A stretch of 64,000 nucleotides of DNA, taken from the NCBI GenBank assembly GCA_007922305.1, contig ML677373.1, positions 18,075,545 through 18,139,544 of the forward strand, read 5' to 3'. Source of the DNA: Dermatemys mawii. Taxonomy: Eukaryota > Chordata > Testudines > Dermatemydidae. The stretch's first letter is position 1. Every line of letters begins with the position of its first letter. Shown piece by piece: positions 48,222 to 60,820 of the stretch. Position numbers and translations under genes: made by a program. The notes under the pieces are model-generated. The model was not told the DNA's origin and did no database searches. It saw only the letters and a program-made list of their open reading frames with translations.

Positions 48222-49677
48222 CTATGGAGAGAATATTGAACTAAATTAAAGGCAGTTTCTCCCCAAAACTCCGCTCTTATTTCCAGTTATTAAGACAAAC
48301 ACAGAAAAAACTATTTACATATGGCATATCTGCAACTTAAGAGCAGCAAATATCCATTCTGACACTTCTCATTCCACTGCATTTAATTGCATTTTATCAA
48401 GTGAAACAAACATATTCTAAACCTAAGTAACCAAGAATTTATTTTCAAAAGTCAGACATATATGTTTTAGATAAGATACATACAAACGAGGAAAAAGTAG
48501 TTTCTCCTAGTGCACATAACAATGCTTTTCATATCAGATGCAAAGGGGGACTCAGTCACAGGGAGAAAGGAGGTGGAGGAGAATGAAGACATGGGGATGG
48601 GGGGAGACAGGGGAATGGAGAGGTAAGAAGATTCCTGCCAAACCCTTTCAGATGAGCTTCAAAGAAGAAACTAGCAAGATTTTGGCAGTAGTGGTGGGAA
48701 GAAAAAGAAAAAGATAAAGATGCTAGGAATTAGAAATATGGATTATAAATGTCCGCTGTGACAGCAGAAGTACAGCTAACAGCCAATGCATGTTTCCACA
48801 CAGTAGAAAAATACACCTTCCACCATTAAGATAGTTAAAGAGAGTCTACATTGTTAAGCTACCTTTAAGTTTCTACAATTATTTGCCCTGTGAAGCATCA
48901 TCATCTATATCCCCAGTATATTTAGTTCTTTACAGATTTATTTCCTGGGACTGAGATGCTATCCAGGCTTTAACAAACCCTTCAAACTCTAAGCAGACAG
49001 AAACATGTAGAAATGGTGAGGTCAGCGTTTTTGGTTGCCTTTTTAGTTCTCTCTTCAAGTTCTGTCAGTTATGGACAAATGGTCATAATAACTATCATAT
49101 TAGCAATATGCACTAGACTAGAACATAACTGCGAACAAACAGAACTGGTTCTGGGCAGTACTGAAATTCTAAAATCATCATTTAAAAAGGATTCTCAATC
49201 CCTTTTGACTGAAAATCCTTTAAAATACGTATTACATTTTGGCAGTATTCCCAATAAAGCAAATTGTAAAATGGTTCAAAACTCTGAAAATAAGCAGCTA
49301 ATATGCTGGTCAAAAGGTTACTACTACCTTAGTTAGGACCATTTGCCTTATCATTGGATATGAATTTCTTCTTTGAGAAACCTCAGACAATGAAGCTCAA
49401 GGCAGCTCTATTGCTAGGGAAGATAAGTGTTCTGTTGTCTTTGACTGTGTGTGGTAATAAGAGGCTGTTTCAATTCTGATCCAGGTTTTGAACACAGTGT
49501 TCACATCTGGGAGGGTTCAGATTCACCCCACTGCAGAGATAAGAAGGAGGTATAACATCATCATCCAAATTCCAAACCCTCAACTAGCTTGGGGTTGTTC
49601 ACGTTGAGGGGGTTGTTTCAGGCCCATCTTTGGATGTGACATCAGTTCAGACATATTATAAGTGCCTAGAAATCTCA

Positions 49678-49913
49678 GGGCTAGTCTACACTGGCAATGC
49701 TAAAGTGCTGCTGAGGCAGCGCTTTAATGTGCCTTGTGTGGTTGCAGTGCAGCCAGAGCTCTTAAAACGAAACAAAAACGAACACCTCCACAAGAGGCAT
49801 AGCTGTTTACACCAGCACTTTACAGCGCTGCAACTGGCTGCACTCAGGGGGCTGTTTTCTCACACCCCTGAGAAAAAGTTGCAGCGCTGTTCATTTCCAA
49901 TGTAGACAAGCCC
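49678..49913. mobile_element. Harbinger-like MITE, family B
   Basis: Starts GGGCTAGTCTACACTGGCAA and ends CAATGTAGACAAGCCC, giving imperfect terminal inverted repeats. It shares the internal phrase cacacccctgag with the copy at 51270-51462. The flanking triplets do not match, so the duplication is lost or the boundary is off. Confidence 0.65.
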
Positions 49914-50004
49914 TATTGCTTGTTATGTAGGTCTCCTGGGGAGAGGCCTAAAGCTGAAAAATGGAAATATAAAAAAAATACAAGTAAGGCAGGGAGTGTG
50001 TGCA

Positions 50005-50080
50005 CCCACTGGCTAGAGCTGGGGTCTGGGAGTCAGGAGATTTAGGTTTTATTCTTGGGTCTGAGGGGAAAAAGCCTCCG
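50005..50080 (+). repeat. MIR-like SINE 5' fragment
   Basis: The head reads cactggctagagctggggtc, then gggagtcaggagatttaggt and ttattcttgggtctga. Confidence 0.5.
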
Positions 50081-51269
50081 TTAATGAAGGATCATGCCAC
50101 CTACACCACAAGGGTGTTGCCAGGTGTAGGTTAGGAACGAAAGCATTATGAGATCTTTTGATGGAAAGGTGTTGAATAAAAGCAAAGCACCATGTCTGTC
50201 ATTTAGGAAACCGAACTCCAAGTAATATTGAAAATGGAGTTACAGCCCCATAAAATCATCTGACAAAGCAGCAACTAAAAATTAAAAAAGGAGCATAACA
50301 ATAGTAAAGACACCAAGAGAATTAAACAGGAGGCTTCTAGCTTGAGTTAAAAAAAAAAAAAGTTCTCTAAGTTCCATCCCCACTGCATGCTAAGAGCTAA
50401 CAAATTCTCCTTTCCACAACTCTCAACATGAAGCAGCCCTTAGCTTATATAAAGAAGATGGTACTGCAGTATAGGCAGACTGACTCCATTCTCTGAAGCC
50501 TAAATGTGTCACCACTATGACATACTTCTATTAGATCAGTGACAAATGATCACAGATATGTTTCAAAGATGCTGATCTCCATCTCTCATTCAATGCAACA
50601 AAGTCACTTAAAAAAATAAAGTCCTATTGAGCCAAACTTGCTAGCAACACCACTTTGTATATTAATCACATCACATCCATTAATGGTATACATATGATAA
50701 TTCAGGCATCTTGTGGAACTAGAACACATGCACTTACTTTTAAAAATGAATGAATCCAAGGCACTGGTAACCACCATCCAAAATGGTCAGGCAGAATATA
50801 ACCTCTGCAATTTCCCATGAGGCAGTACTTCATTTTCATTGCCAAGACAAATACATTTGTCACTTTGGTAACTAAGCTATTCTCAGACGCTGTGAACATG
50901 CTGTAATTAAACTGACAAGCGGAATTAATCAGAAGTCTTTGCTGATGTTTAAAGTGCTGTTATTCTCAGAAAGGCTATGGAAAAGGGAGCTGAATTCTGT
51001 TCTGGTTTACACATCACCCACAGAACTGTTAACCAAATTCCAAATGCAGGGTTAAGTTTTGCCATTCAGTTACAGCAGTGCAATCCTACTGCACGCAAGG
51101 AGCTAAATTTGGCCTGCAGAAGCAATTATAGGTATAACATAAAATAATGAAGAAACCCAGCTGAGGTTTCAGATACCAGGGTGAATTTGCAGTTGGGAAG
51201 GGAAAAACATTCTCTTATATTTATCTATTTATTTTACTTGTAACATGAGCAATTTGCTCTGGAAATTAA

Positions 51270-51462
51270 GGGTATGTCTTCACTACCAACATTATAATGC
51301 TGCCAGAGCAGTGCTTTAACATCGCTGTGTAGTTGCAGCACCAGTGCTGGGAGAGAGGTCTCCCAGAACTGTAAAAAAGTCACCCCCATGAAGGGTACAT
51401 CGCTTTGGAGGTGAGGGGGATTTCACACCCCTGAGCAAGAAAGTGACAGTGTAGACAAGGCC
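51270..51462. mobile_element. Harbinger-like MITE, family B, with TAA duplication
   Basis: Starts GGGTATGTCTTCACTACCAA and ends CAGTGTAGACAAGGCC. The triplet taa flanks both sides (51267-51269 and 51463-51465), fitting the TWA duplication of PIF/Harbinger elements. The long minus-strand frame across it has no support as a gene. Confidence 0.7.
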
Positions 51463-51938
51463 TAAGATACAAACATGATACCCTATACTGTCTGTTTTAT
51501 AGATTAACTTTTCATAACAGAATAGCATTTTTACTGATAATTATGCAAACTGGTATCTTTGTACCAGACATAAAAGCAGTTACATATACCAAGCTTCTTA
51601 AACCAAATAGCAAGAAAATTATGAATATTAAGGTTCCCTCCTCCCCAGAAACAGTAGAACTCAGGTTAGGAGAGAAGTGGGCATGGAGTGCTATTCCTAG
51701 TATTCTGGGGATGTTTTCTGTTCGACACCAAAATTTGCTCAAACCTATTCCTTGTGTCCACACTTACTCCCTTGCTCTCCTTGTGTTCCACAGTGAGAGT
51801 ATAAGGGGCTGTGCACTCTCTCTCTCCAGTTTCTTCTCTAACACAAATCCAGTCATAATTCAAAGCAGAGGGGAAGGAGGGCAGGTCATGGAATATAGGT
51901 AAAGACCATACATCTTGAAGAATTCCAGTTACAATATA

Positions 51939-52128
51939 TCAGAGAGGTAGCCATGTTAGTCTGGAATTACAGAAGTAACAAAAAGAGTCCTGTGGCACCT
52001 TAAAGACTAACTAAAGTATCAGAGCATAAAGTATCAGAGGATGCATCCAACAAAGTGGGTATTAGCCCACGAAAGCTTATGCTCTGATACTTTAGTTAGT
52101 CTATAAGGTGCCACAGGACTCTTTGTCA
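51939..52128. mobile_element. Fold-back retroposon, copy 1, with 13-bp target duplication
   Basis: A 190-bp insert is flanked by identical 13-bp duplications, cagttacaatata, at 51926-51938 and 52129-52141. Inside, arms 51981-52029 and 52077-52125 are inverted copies (about 47 of 49 positions) around a 47-bp loop. The arms contain gtcctgtggcacctta; the loop contains tagcccacgaaagctt. These phrases belong to a very abundant turtle repeat. A long duplication points to target-primed retroposition rather than cut-and-paste. Confidence 0.88.
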
Positions 52129-52149
52129 CAGTTACAATATAGGTAAATA

Positions 52150-55100
52150 ACTTCCCTTTCTTCGAGTGCTGGTCCCTGTATGTATTCCTTGTTGGGGGAC
52201 TGACAAGCAGTACTCAGAGAGGAGGTAGGTACAAGGATGCAGGTGGTATAGATGCTTGTAGAACTGCTGTCTTAAGGATGTATCAGCAAAGGACCCTTGG
52301 ATCAAGGTGCCATGTCTTATGAATGTGTGGCTAGAACTCTATGTTGCTGCCTTACAAATATCAAGCAGTGGTATTTTGGAAAGTGATGCTACTGAGATTG
52401 CTTGCACTCTTGTGAGTGACTCCTTACCCCACAGGGGGAAGGCAGATGCACCAACTGATAAAGTAGGATCCAGTCAGAGAGCCACATAAGTAAATGACAC
52501 TACGTGCCCCAAAAGAAAAAGGCAGATCCAAACTAATGTTCAAGTGTTGCGCGTAATGTGGTCTATCAGAGTGCCCATGGCGTAAACTCTGTCAGTGGAG
52601 ATAAGCCCTTGGCCCTGACAGTCTAGGGCTGATCCTATAAATTCTACTGTCTGCATCAGAGTCAGGTTAGACCTCTCCATGTTTACACAGAATTCCAAGA
52701 ATGCTAGGAAGTGGAGTAGCAATAAAGTTATGCCAGGATTCTAGGCAGAACCAGCTGTTCAGATGCTAGTCATCTAAATACAGGAAAATGTAATGAGTAA
52801 TCTCTGAGTTACCTCTCAGGTCTAAGCCAGTTTACGCCTGATAACTCATCCCTGAATTACCTCTGAGCCTGCTTGAGCCAGTTCAAACCTGACGAGTCAT
52901 CCCTCCAGCCAGAAAGTGCGATGAGTTATCTGTAGGTAATTACCTACAGGTCTTGTGATTGGCTGAAGCTTGGCTGAATGTCGTGTGGCCTATCCACAGG
53001 TAAGGATTCATCCAGGTGATCCCAAGGCAGATACACAAGTTCCTAAGGGAAACAGTTCCTCCAGTCGGCTCAACATTACATGGCCAGGAATATTCCCATT
53101 ACCTAGTAGTTCTGACAGACTACCCCTGCTCCAGATGTGCCCGTTTCCACGCTAGCCAGCCCCTGCTCCAATCTCAGCTGGCTGCCTGATGATTCTGACA
53201 CTCATCTCAGCAGTTTTACTACTGAAAAAACATTTTTGTGAAGACCTTGCATGCTATTGCTAGGCCAAACAGAAGTATCCAGTATTGGCAGTGTCTGGGA
53301 TTCAACACAAACCTATGGAATCTTCTGTGGGAAAGGTGAATGTCCACATGAAAGCATGCGTCTTTCAAGTCAAGAGCTGTGAACCATGTACCCTTTACAA
53401 TGGAACCAATAAAAAGCATCCCTGGAAAACATGGGGAATTTTAGTTCGCAAATAAAAATGCTGAGTCAGCACAGATTGAGAACCTCCCTTTTCCCTGGGA
53501 ACTAGGAAATATTTTGAATATAGCCCCTTTCCCTGATGTTGAGGCAGCACCCACTCTTTTGCTCCTTGTTGGAGAAAAGATGGTACCTCCTGAAGGAGGA
53601 TCTCCTCATTGAAGTAGTCTCTGAAAAGGAGTGGAAAAGGGTTTTTTAGAGGTGTGGGGAGACAGGGGGAACCTCAAATGGTATAGCAAGAATGAGAGGT
53701 ATCCAGTACTCATTTGCTTGTTAGCTCCCTCCAGTTGTGGGAAAATTATGATAGGCATCCACCGAAGTGGGTCTCAGAATTGGGTGGAGATGGAAATACA
53801 TTGGTTCATGGCTCCCAAGTATCCCAAAGTATTTTTTGGCCAGGGGATGGAAGCTGTAGTTGAAGTGGAAGGGGCAGCGTATCAACCTCTGTATTCCTGC
53901 CATTTGCAAGACAACTCATAAGAGCACTGGTGATTGAAGGATTGCAGCAAAAATCTCCATTTATAAGACTGGATCTGGTATTTTTTCTTTGGAGCTGCTG
54001 TATATATACACACTCAGGGACTGGAGGGTTTCCCTGGAATCTTTTAATGAGTGCCATGACTTGTCCTGTTTTGGTTGAAAAGGTTGGGCAAGTCCTCTAG
54101 AGTGTTTTGTACCTCCCTGGGAAACACAGAAAAGTGCAACCATGATTCCCCCGACATCAACGTGCCAATTGATCTCAGTGCCATATCAGCTGCATCAATC
54201 ACAGCTTGTATCAAGATTCTGGCCACTAACTTGCCAAAGCCAATAAGGACTTGAAATGACCTGTCTTCCTGGGATAATTTGTCCTTAAAGTTCAAGAGCT
54301 CTGAATAATTCAGAAAATTGTACTTAGGCAAGAGAGCCTGAATTCTAAATTGGAGGCTAATAGACGTAAACCTAGGACTCATCTACAGGCTGGCCCTTGG
54401 GTGGTGTTGCCTGGTTCTTTCCATGGCCACCTGGGGAACCAGGGAGCTCAGGGCAGGATGAGTGAACAAGAACTCTGCTCCCTTCAACATGAAGCACCAC
54501 ATTTCTGCTTTCATGGGGTAGGGGCACGTGTGGCCAGTTTGTGCTATATGGCCCTGGCCAAGTCCAATATGACTTTGTTCACCAGGAGTACTACCTGACT
54601 AGATCCCATGAGCTGTAACATATCCAGGAGCTTGTGTTGCAAGTCTGGAACCTCCTCTAAAAAGATTTGGAGCTCTTCTGCCACTCTCTGTATCAGCTCC
54701 TGGAATTCCCTGTGGTCATCTGGAGGAGATGTTGAGACTGGACCAACTGGTTCATTGAGCAAGGAAGAAAAAATACACCTGTCAGTACCAGCAGATCTGG
54801 TTCACCTTCTTTCTCTCCATGGGTTCAGGGGGAGGTTCTCATTGACCTCTTCAAGAGAAGGCACAGTATGACTCTGTGTTGGCAAAAAACACTGGTTGAC
54901 TGCAGGTACCATGCATATGGGTTACATGGCCCCAGTAAGACCAGTATAAGGGGTCAAAAGCAGCATTCCCCAAGCCATTGAGTACCACAGGCCCAGAGGA
55001 GAAGTGTCACTGCTTGTGTGGGCAAGGATGGTTCCAGGAGACTATCCCCTGACTAGGCTGATCTCCCTCAGTAGTGAAGACTGTTCCATTGGTACATCCA

Positions 55101-55530
55101 ACCCTTCCATTGATTAAAAGGTGGGCTCCAGCTGGATGGCATTTATAGAAAGCCTCAGCTAGTGGTGGGGAGGGGTGATGGACTTCTTCCTAGGTCTTGA
55201 CTCCTGCTGGTGTTAAAATCTCCCTGGTGAGGATCAGTCCCGATAACAGAGGAGTCTGTGAATCTAGGAAGATGAAGATATCCTTCAGATGGTATAAGTC
55301 TCCAATCCCTTCAAAGGTTGCAACTTGCCACCTTGTACCACTGGAGTCAGTGAGAGAAGATCCTTAGTAATTAGTGATTCCTTACAGAGCCATGACAGTG
55401 CCATGGGAGAATGAGTCTCTGACTAAATGGTTTTCATTAATACCAATGGTTCTCAGTTCACCAGGTCCTGGTGCTTTGTCTGAGTCAGTACAGCAGTCAA
55501 TGTCATTGTCAATTCAGAGGTTGGTACCGT
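52150..55530 (-). mobile_element. DIRS-type retrotransposon, degenerate (gag, RT, recombinase C-terminus)
   Basis: Minus strand, in order. Gag-like: VGPVSTSPPDDHREFQELIQ near 54740, and a 112-codon frame at 54382-54044 with KLSQEDRSFQ and FPREVQNTLEDLP. LAP2-alpha's C-terminus derives from such a gag (established knowledge). Reverse transcriptase: WFTALDLKDACFHVDIH and FGLAIACKVFTKMF at 53400-53220; after a foreign insert, the YLDD motif near 52755; then FCVNMERSNLTLMQTVEFIG near 52680. Recombinase C-terminus: LDICKAAT and SSSHTFIRH near 52280-52380, with a stop in place of Trp. RNase H and most of the recombinase are deleted. Not functional. It has the same orientation as the copy at 163-2001. 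Confidence 0.8.
52794..53218. mobile_element. Foreign insert inside the DIRS reverse transcriptase
   Basis: About 425 bp separate the KVFTKMF and YLDD parts of the RT, which should be about 15 residues apart. The insert carries a roughly 50-bp tandem duplication (52806-52853 and 52854-52904, both ending cgagtcatccc-like) and a perfect 20-bp palindrome at 52930-52949. I do not recognise the family; the ends are approximate and no target duplication is visible. Confidence 0.6.
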
Positions 55531-55540
55531 AGAAGCCTTG

Positions 55541-55766
55541 CCTGGGGGTGGAGGGAAATCGACCTAAAATACGCAACTTATTTAGGTCAACTTACTGAGG
55601 TGTCTTCACAGCGCTGAGTCGACTGCTGTCGCTCCCCCATTGACTCCGCCTGCGCCTCTTGTGGCAGTGAAGTGCTGGCATCGATGAGAGAGTGCTTGGG
55701 GATCAATTTATTGCATCTAGACTAGATCTCCGATAGATCAATCCAGCTGGTAGTGTAGACCTGCCC
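55541..55766. mobile_element. Harbinger-like MITE, family A, left-truncated
   Basis: The right end is tagtgtagacctgccc, then tta. Interior phrases gactgctgtcgctcccccat, gactccgcctgcgcctct and atctagactagatctcc mark a common turtle MITE. The left terminal repeat is not visible, so the copy may be truncated. The 19177-19361 copy is the same family. Confidence 0.65.
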
Positions 55767-55769
55767 TTA

Positions 55770-56085
55770 GTCTCCTCTTTTCCAAGCTGAAAACTCCTAG
55801 CCTCTTTAATCTGTCCTTATATGGGACTTGTTCCAAACTACTAATCATTTTAGTTTCCCTTCTCTGAATCTTTTCTAATGCCAGTACATCTTTTTTGACA
55901 TGAGGCCACATCTGTACACAGTATTCAAGATGTGGGCGTACCTTGGATTTACATAAGGTCAGTAAGATATTCTCTTTCCCTTTTTTAAGGATTCCTAACA
56001 TCCTGTTTGCTTTTTTGACTGCCGTTACACACTGCATGGATGTCTTCAGAGAACTATCCACGATGACTCTTATTACCTTCAGTGC
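55770..56085 (-). mobile_element. CR1 LINE fragment, ORF2 C-terminal region
   Basis: The minus strand reads VIVDSSLKTSMQCVTAVKKA, then KVRPHLEYCVQMW and RRETKMI, then RLGVFSLEKRRLR. This is the end of CR1 ORF2, the same region seen in the copy at 6425-7945. It abuts the MITE at its 3' side. Confidence 0.85.
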
Positions 56086-57974
56086 AGAGCAAGGAGAGCA
56101 AAAGGACACAGATGTGGACCAACGGACACTGCTTGCAAGAATTCTCTGGTCTCGGGTGCAAGGAGCACATGTTTACCCACAGTGGAATACACATAAGGAA
56201 TAGCCTCAAAGAGCAAAAAATTAAGAGAATTCTCTATAAAGCTCATACAGCTGCAGAAGAATCTCACATCAAGAGGCAACAAACTTAAACATATGCATGT
56301 GTATTCACGACTGAGGTGAACAACTGGTAACAGTTTTAGATATCTCACAACCAAGATCAAAACCAGCTCTGCACAGAAACAGACCACCACTGACCCAGAG
56401 GATGAAAAAAGCCACACCAAGAAAGACGGGGTAACAAGAGCTATCTGAGAGAAGGTTCTGTGGAAGTTTAAGGGCAACAGAAAAAAAACAAAGACTATAC
56501 ATTATCCCACAAGACCAACAGCTACCAACCTAACCTTTGCAATAGTTTAATAGTCCATCCTAGCAAACAAGGGAATTTTGACTGAATATCACACTACACA
56601 AAAGGGAAAGAGGAAAAAAAAAATATTTCTAGTGGCATAAACTCCCTATGTCACTTTTCTATCAATGAAGAGCCTATTATGTTCTACAATGACACCTCTT
56701 AAGGACTGATACTTTTATTATTATTCTACCTTCCCATTGGAAGGACAAGTCCCTCCAAAAATCAGAATAAAAAACCAGTACTTTTTAAATCAGCTACTCA
56801 AACCCAACAGGAGTTAGAACAAAGCTTATTGGACCATATACAGATATGATTTAAGTTTACCTTTTTCAGTTTTAAGTATCAGGCTCACTGTAGGGACTAA
56901 GATCCGGTATCATAGAGCAGAAGGAAGCAAAGTACCCATGCATGCACACCCACCCCTCTCGAGGATTCTAGAAGAGCCTTCCCTCATATTTCTGCTGCAG
57001 GAGATGCTGGTAAAACCTTGTGCATCTTCTTACAACACTACTGGTGAAAACTGATCTATTTACAAACAGGAAGATCCTTGAGAAACTTAATATATTCCTT
57101 AACATTCCATCTCCTTGAACATGCAGCATTTTACATGGCTTGACAGACATTTTGAAGCAATAGGGTATTGTTCCAATACGAAGATATACAGTTTCTGTTT
57201 ATAAAATAAATTTAGTACCACATCTTGCAGTAGAGAGAAATTTCATCATTCTGGGCCACATTTTTGGAACTTAAATATTTCATTTGCTATAGACAGATAT
57301 AATTTGCCTTGGTAAGAGAATCAGCAAGCTACCAATATACAATAGGTCTTTGAACTAAAAAACTTTTTAGATAGCAATTGGCAATAAAAATCATTATGCA
57401 ACAGTCCAAACCGCAGTCATTTGATGTGAATCAATACACCTTCTGAAGGACTCCTTGGTAGATGTTCTTATTTGGTCTGCAAAATACTAGCAAAATACTA
57501 GCATTAGCCTGGTGCTCTGGTCTAAACGATCAATTCCTTCCCTTAAAAAACAACGGTCAAGAAAGTTCCCTGAGTGTCACATAATCATGGCTAACCTTTA
57601 CCTTTCTATTTATTTTAAGAACAAAGACAGATGTGAAAAACAAATGATTCAAGCTGCAGTGACATTTGTACCTTAGGCAGGCCGAAATCTTGACAAAAGA
57701 GCAAAATTTTCAGATTCTGTTTGTTACCTCCAATCAAAATGTCAGAAGTCTGCCACTTGGTGATAGATCCGATTATCAGAGTTGCTTCAGGCAGGCTCCA
57801 TACTGAGTTATCTTACAAATTACAGTCAGGAAGACAGGGCCCTGTATTTCTATATTTTGCTGTTGTTGAAATAATAAAAAATCAAAAGGATCAGACTTAA
57901 GGGCTCTTGTGGTTACTTGACAGAAATACAGAGTTTAACTGAGGCTAACGTCTATAATTGTGTAATATCAGCCA

Positions 57975-58152
57975 AGAGAGAGGCCAGAGGGTCTCGGGGA
58001 GGGAGATGTCAAGGGACAGGGAAGGGGTGGTTAGATAGGGCCTGGGAGTCCCAGAGGGCCTGTCAGGGGGTAGGGGTGTGGCTAGGGGGCGGGGCAGTCA
58101 GGGGACAAGGAGCAGGTGGGTTGGATAAGGGGTGGAGTCCTGGGGGCTGCAA
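57975..58152 (-). repeat. Interior fragment of the 10337-type hAT element
   Basis: A G-rich block (agggggcggggcagtcaggg, ggagcaggtgggttggataa) is the complement of the C-rich interior at about 10430-10660. No terminal repeats remain. Confidence 0.6.
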
Positions 58153-60613
58153 CAACAACACACTTGGCAACTATTATCTTGCCATTTTTTTTAGCTTCAA
58201 TAGATTGTCTTTTAAGTGCGTCCATTTGGATCATGAATCTGGCAACACAGAAGAAAATCTGCACTTCAGATTTGTTTTAAACATTTTATTTTCAACTAGC
58301 AATAAGTCTACTCTTTGGTTAGGTCATCAGAACAATCTGTATTTACAATCCCAAATGCACAATGTAGTGTTAATTAGCTGGTGTTTAAGTTATTTAAATA
58401 TCAAATGCTCATATATGCAGTGTTAATTATCTGAAACAGATCAATTTTACTAACAAAATTAAGTGGATTGAAAATAATTTTGATACACAATGAATAAGCA
58501 AGATTTTATACCACAATTGACTAAACATCATACCAAAGAGGGAAAGTCTGTTAGCTGATATTTTCCCACCTCCATATTATGAAGTATATATAATTTTATA
58601 AAAAACCTTCCTAAATGCCACTCTCAACACAAATAGCGTATACTTTGGCATTGGTGTTACAAGACACAGCAGGACATATCCTATGTTCAAGATATGCTTA
58701 CACTTTGGCCACATCTACACAAGGCTATTTAAGGTTAACTCTATATTGATTGAAACCTGTAACAGTATAGCCAAACAATGGTATTAATGGGTCAAAAAGG
58801 CATGTTTCTACCTTATTCCTCCACCTGGGCTAGAGTATTTTAACCTGGTTTGATCTTGCCAACACCAATTCGGCTATGTTTATAACCCATTTCTGCCACA
58901 AGAATTTAAATTGTGCTCATGCACAGCTTAATTTACACTCTTGAATGCAGTGTATACATGGAGTCTTACACCTTCAGACTATTTTGTCCAATTAATACCA
59001 TCTGTAACTCCTTACTGCAGAGGGCTTTGTTCAATTTAGCATGTCACACACCATGCATACATACCTTTAGCAGATCCTATTTACTTCCAGTGCTATTCAT
59101 TTCAACCTCCAAATCAGCTGCCCCAATGAAATTCCCTCTGTCAAGCTGCAGTTAATTCAGCCTATCAGATTAGTAATTTAAATTTTAATATATAGACTGA
59201 CCACTAATGTAATAGGGTCAAGGGATTTTCATCCTTTGATATGTTATTCTTAAGTGCCTGTCTATTGACTTCATTTATTATAGACATTTTACTTATCCAT
59301 CTGGATTATGACAATGTCTCTCTATTACCTCAGAGAAAAAGCAGATCTAATCTGGACTCACTAAACATCATGGGTACCACAAGAAGTCTGCTTCAAAGGT
59401 ATTTGTTTACCCTTATTGATATCAACTTTATTAAAATAATGTAGTTGTAATGCAAGTTCCACAGTTAAAAGAAAAAAAAATCTGATCTTCCTGGAATTTG
59501 GCAAAATTAACACCTGAAACTGTGCATGCTGATACCATAAACATAAACAGAAAGAAACCTGTATTCCCATCTGGAATAACACTATTTAAAATAGTTGTTC
59601 TTAACTTGCAGGTATTTCAACATTCCCTCTCCAAACCCGTATTTTTAATGTCTTTCGTTGATTCACAAGATGTTTTTCTATGACCTGGGAAAGGGCGAGA
59701 ACCAGAAGTTTCCCTGATCTTACCACTTTTCTAATCGATATCAGGACACCTACACCCCCCTTTTTAATAGTCAGAGAAATATTTTTTTAAAATACAAGTT
59801 TAAAAATGGTTTCTTAAAGACAACACGAGATTATTCAATATATTAACATTCCCAACTACTTCCCAGTAGCTACATGCCACCTGGCAAAGGTTTTCCCTTT
59901 AAAAAGCTGATAAATAGATAACATTTAAGATTCTTCTCTTCCACTCAGGTGCCTGTTCTCCCCCTCTAACCTTTGATTGGTTTCTTAAATCATTTTATAT
60001 ATTTGCTCTCTCTCCGACTCAGTTTTCCCTTCTTCACACTCTTGCTCAGGCTTCTCACAATTCCAATTATGTTTTCCTCACTTACTCCTCCCACTTTCTC
60101 TGCTGTTCCTGAAGAGTCCCTGCTTCTCTCTCCTCCTTCTCTTTCAGATTTTTAAAACAAACTGCCATTTCCCAATCTTTAAGGAACCTTCTGACACCAA
60201 CATTCTTTCCTCCCCGCTTTTTTTTTTTTTTAAAAAAAGGAACACCGCCACAGTCTGCTTGCTATTTTAAGCAGATAATATGAGCACCAATATTGAGCAA
60301 CACCAGAAAGAATTAACATGTTTTATACCCCATTGACTGAGATATTTAAAACACTCCTTTACCACTTTTACTAGTTTACAGGTTGATATTTAAAATCATG
60401 ATAGTAAAATAGTTATTTTTATTTAATTGAAAAATGGACCTGAACCAAATTGCTTGATCCCTGCATCTCAGACTTTGGGTGTTTTAAAACCCAAACCCGC
60501 ATCTTGGCTTACTGGCTGGATGTTCCATCCCCCAAATGGTCCAAGACAAAATAAGCCTGCACTTGGATGCCTTTGCAGGGTGGGGTAGGAGGATCACAAA
60601 GTTTCGTCTTGAA

Positions 60614-60820
60614 CAGGCTCGGAACAACTCGGAAAGCAGTGAGTGCCATATTACTGGAAAAAAAAAAAAAACCACAGCTGCGGGCTGAAAAGCCCTGCCC
60701 CCATTCGCTTCTCCCCACCCCACTGCTTGGCTTGCCCCACCCCTACTTACCCCCCGCGGGCCGCACAGTGAGCCCATGCAGGCCACATGTGGCCCCCGGT
60801 CCGCATGTTGTGCAGGCCTG
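60614..60820. mobile_element. hAT-type MITE, same family as 42503, opposite orientation
   Basis: Starts CAGGCTCGGAACAACTCGGA and ends GCATGTTGTGCAGGCCTG. The flanks gtcttgaa (60606-60613) and atcttgaa (60821-60828) are a 7-of-8 duplication. An A-run at about 60659-60671 and ggcttgccccacccct in the interior match the other copy in reverse. Confidence 0.85.

Noticed and set aside
53219..54762. A host LAP2/TMPO-like gene
   Set aside because: The similarity is to DIRS gag followed by reverse transcriptase and recombinase remnants, with stops and deletions. It is a retrotransposon.
57975..58152. CpG island or TEX2 promoter
   Set aside because: The block is G-rich but poor in CpG, and it matches the interior of the hAT element at 10337.
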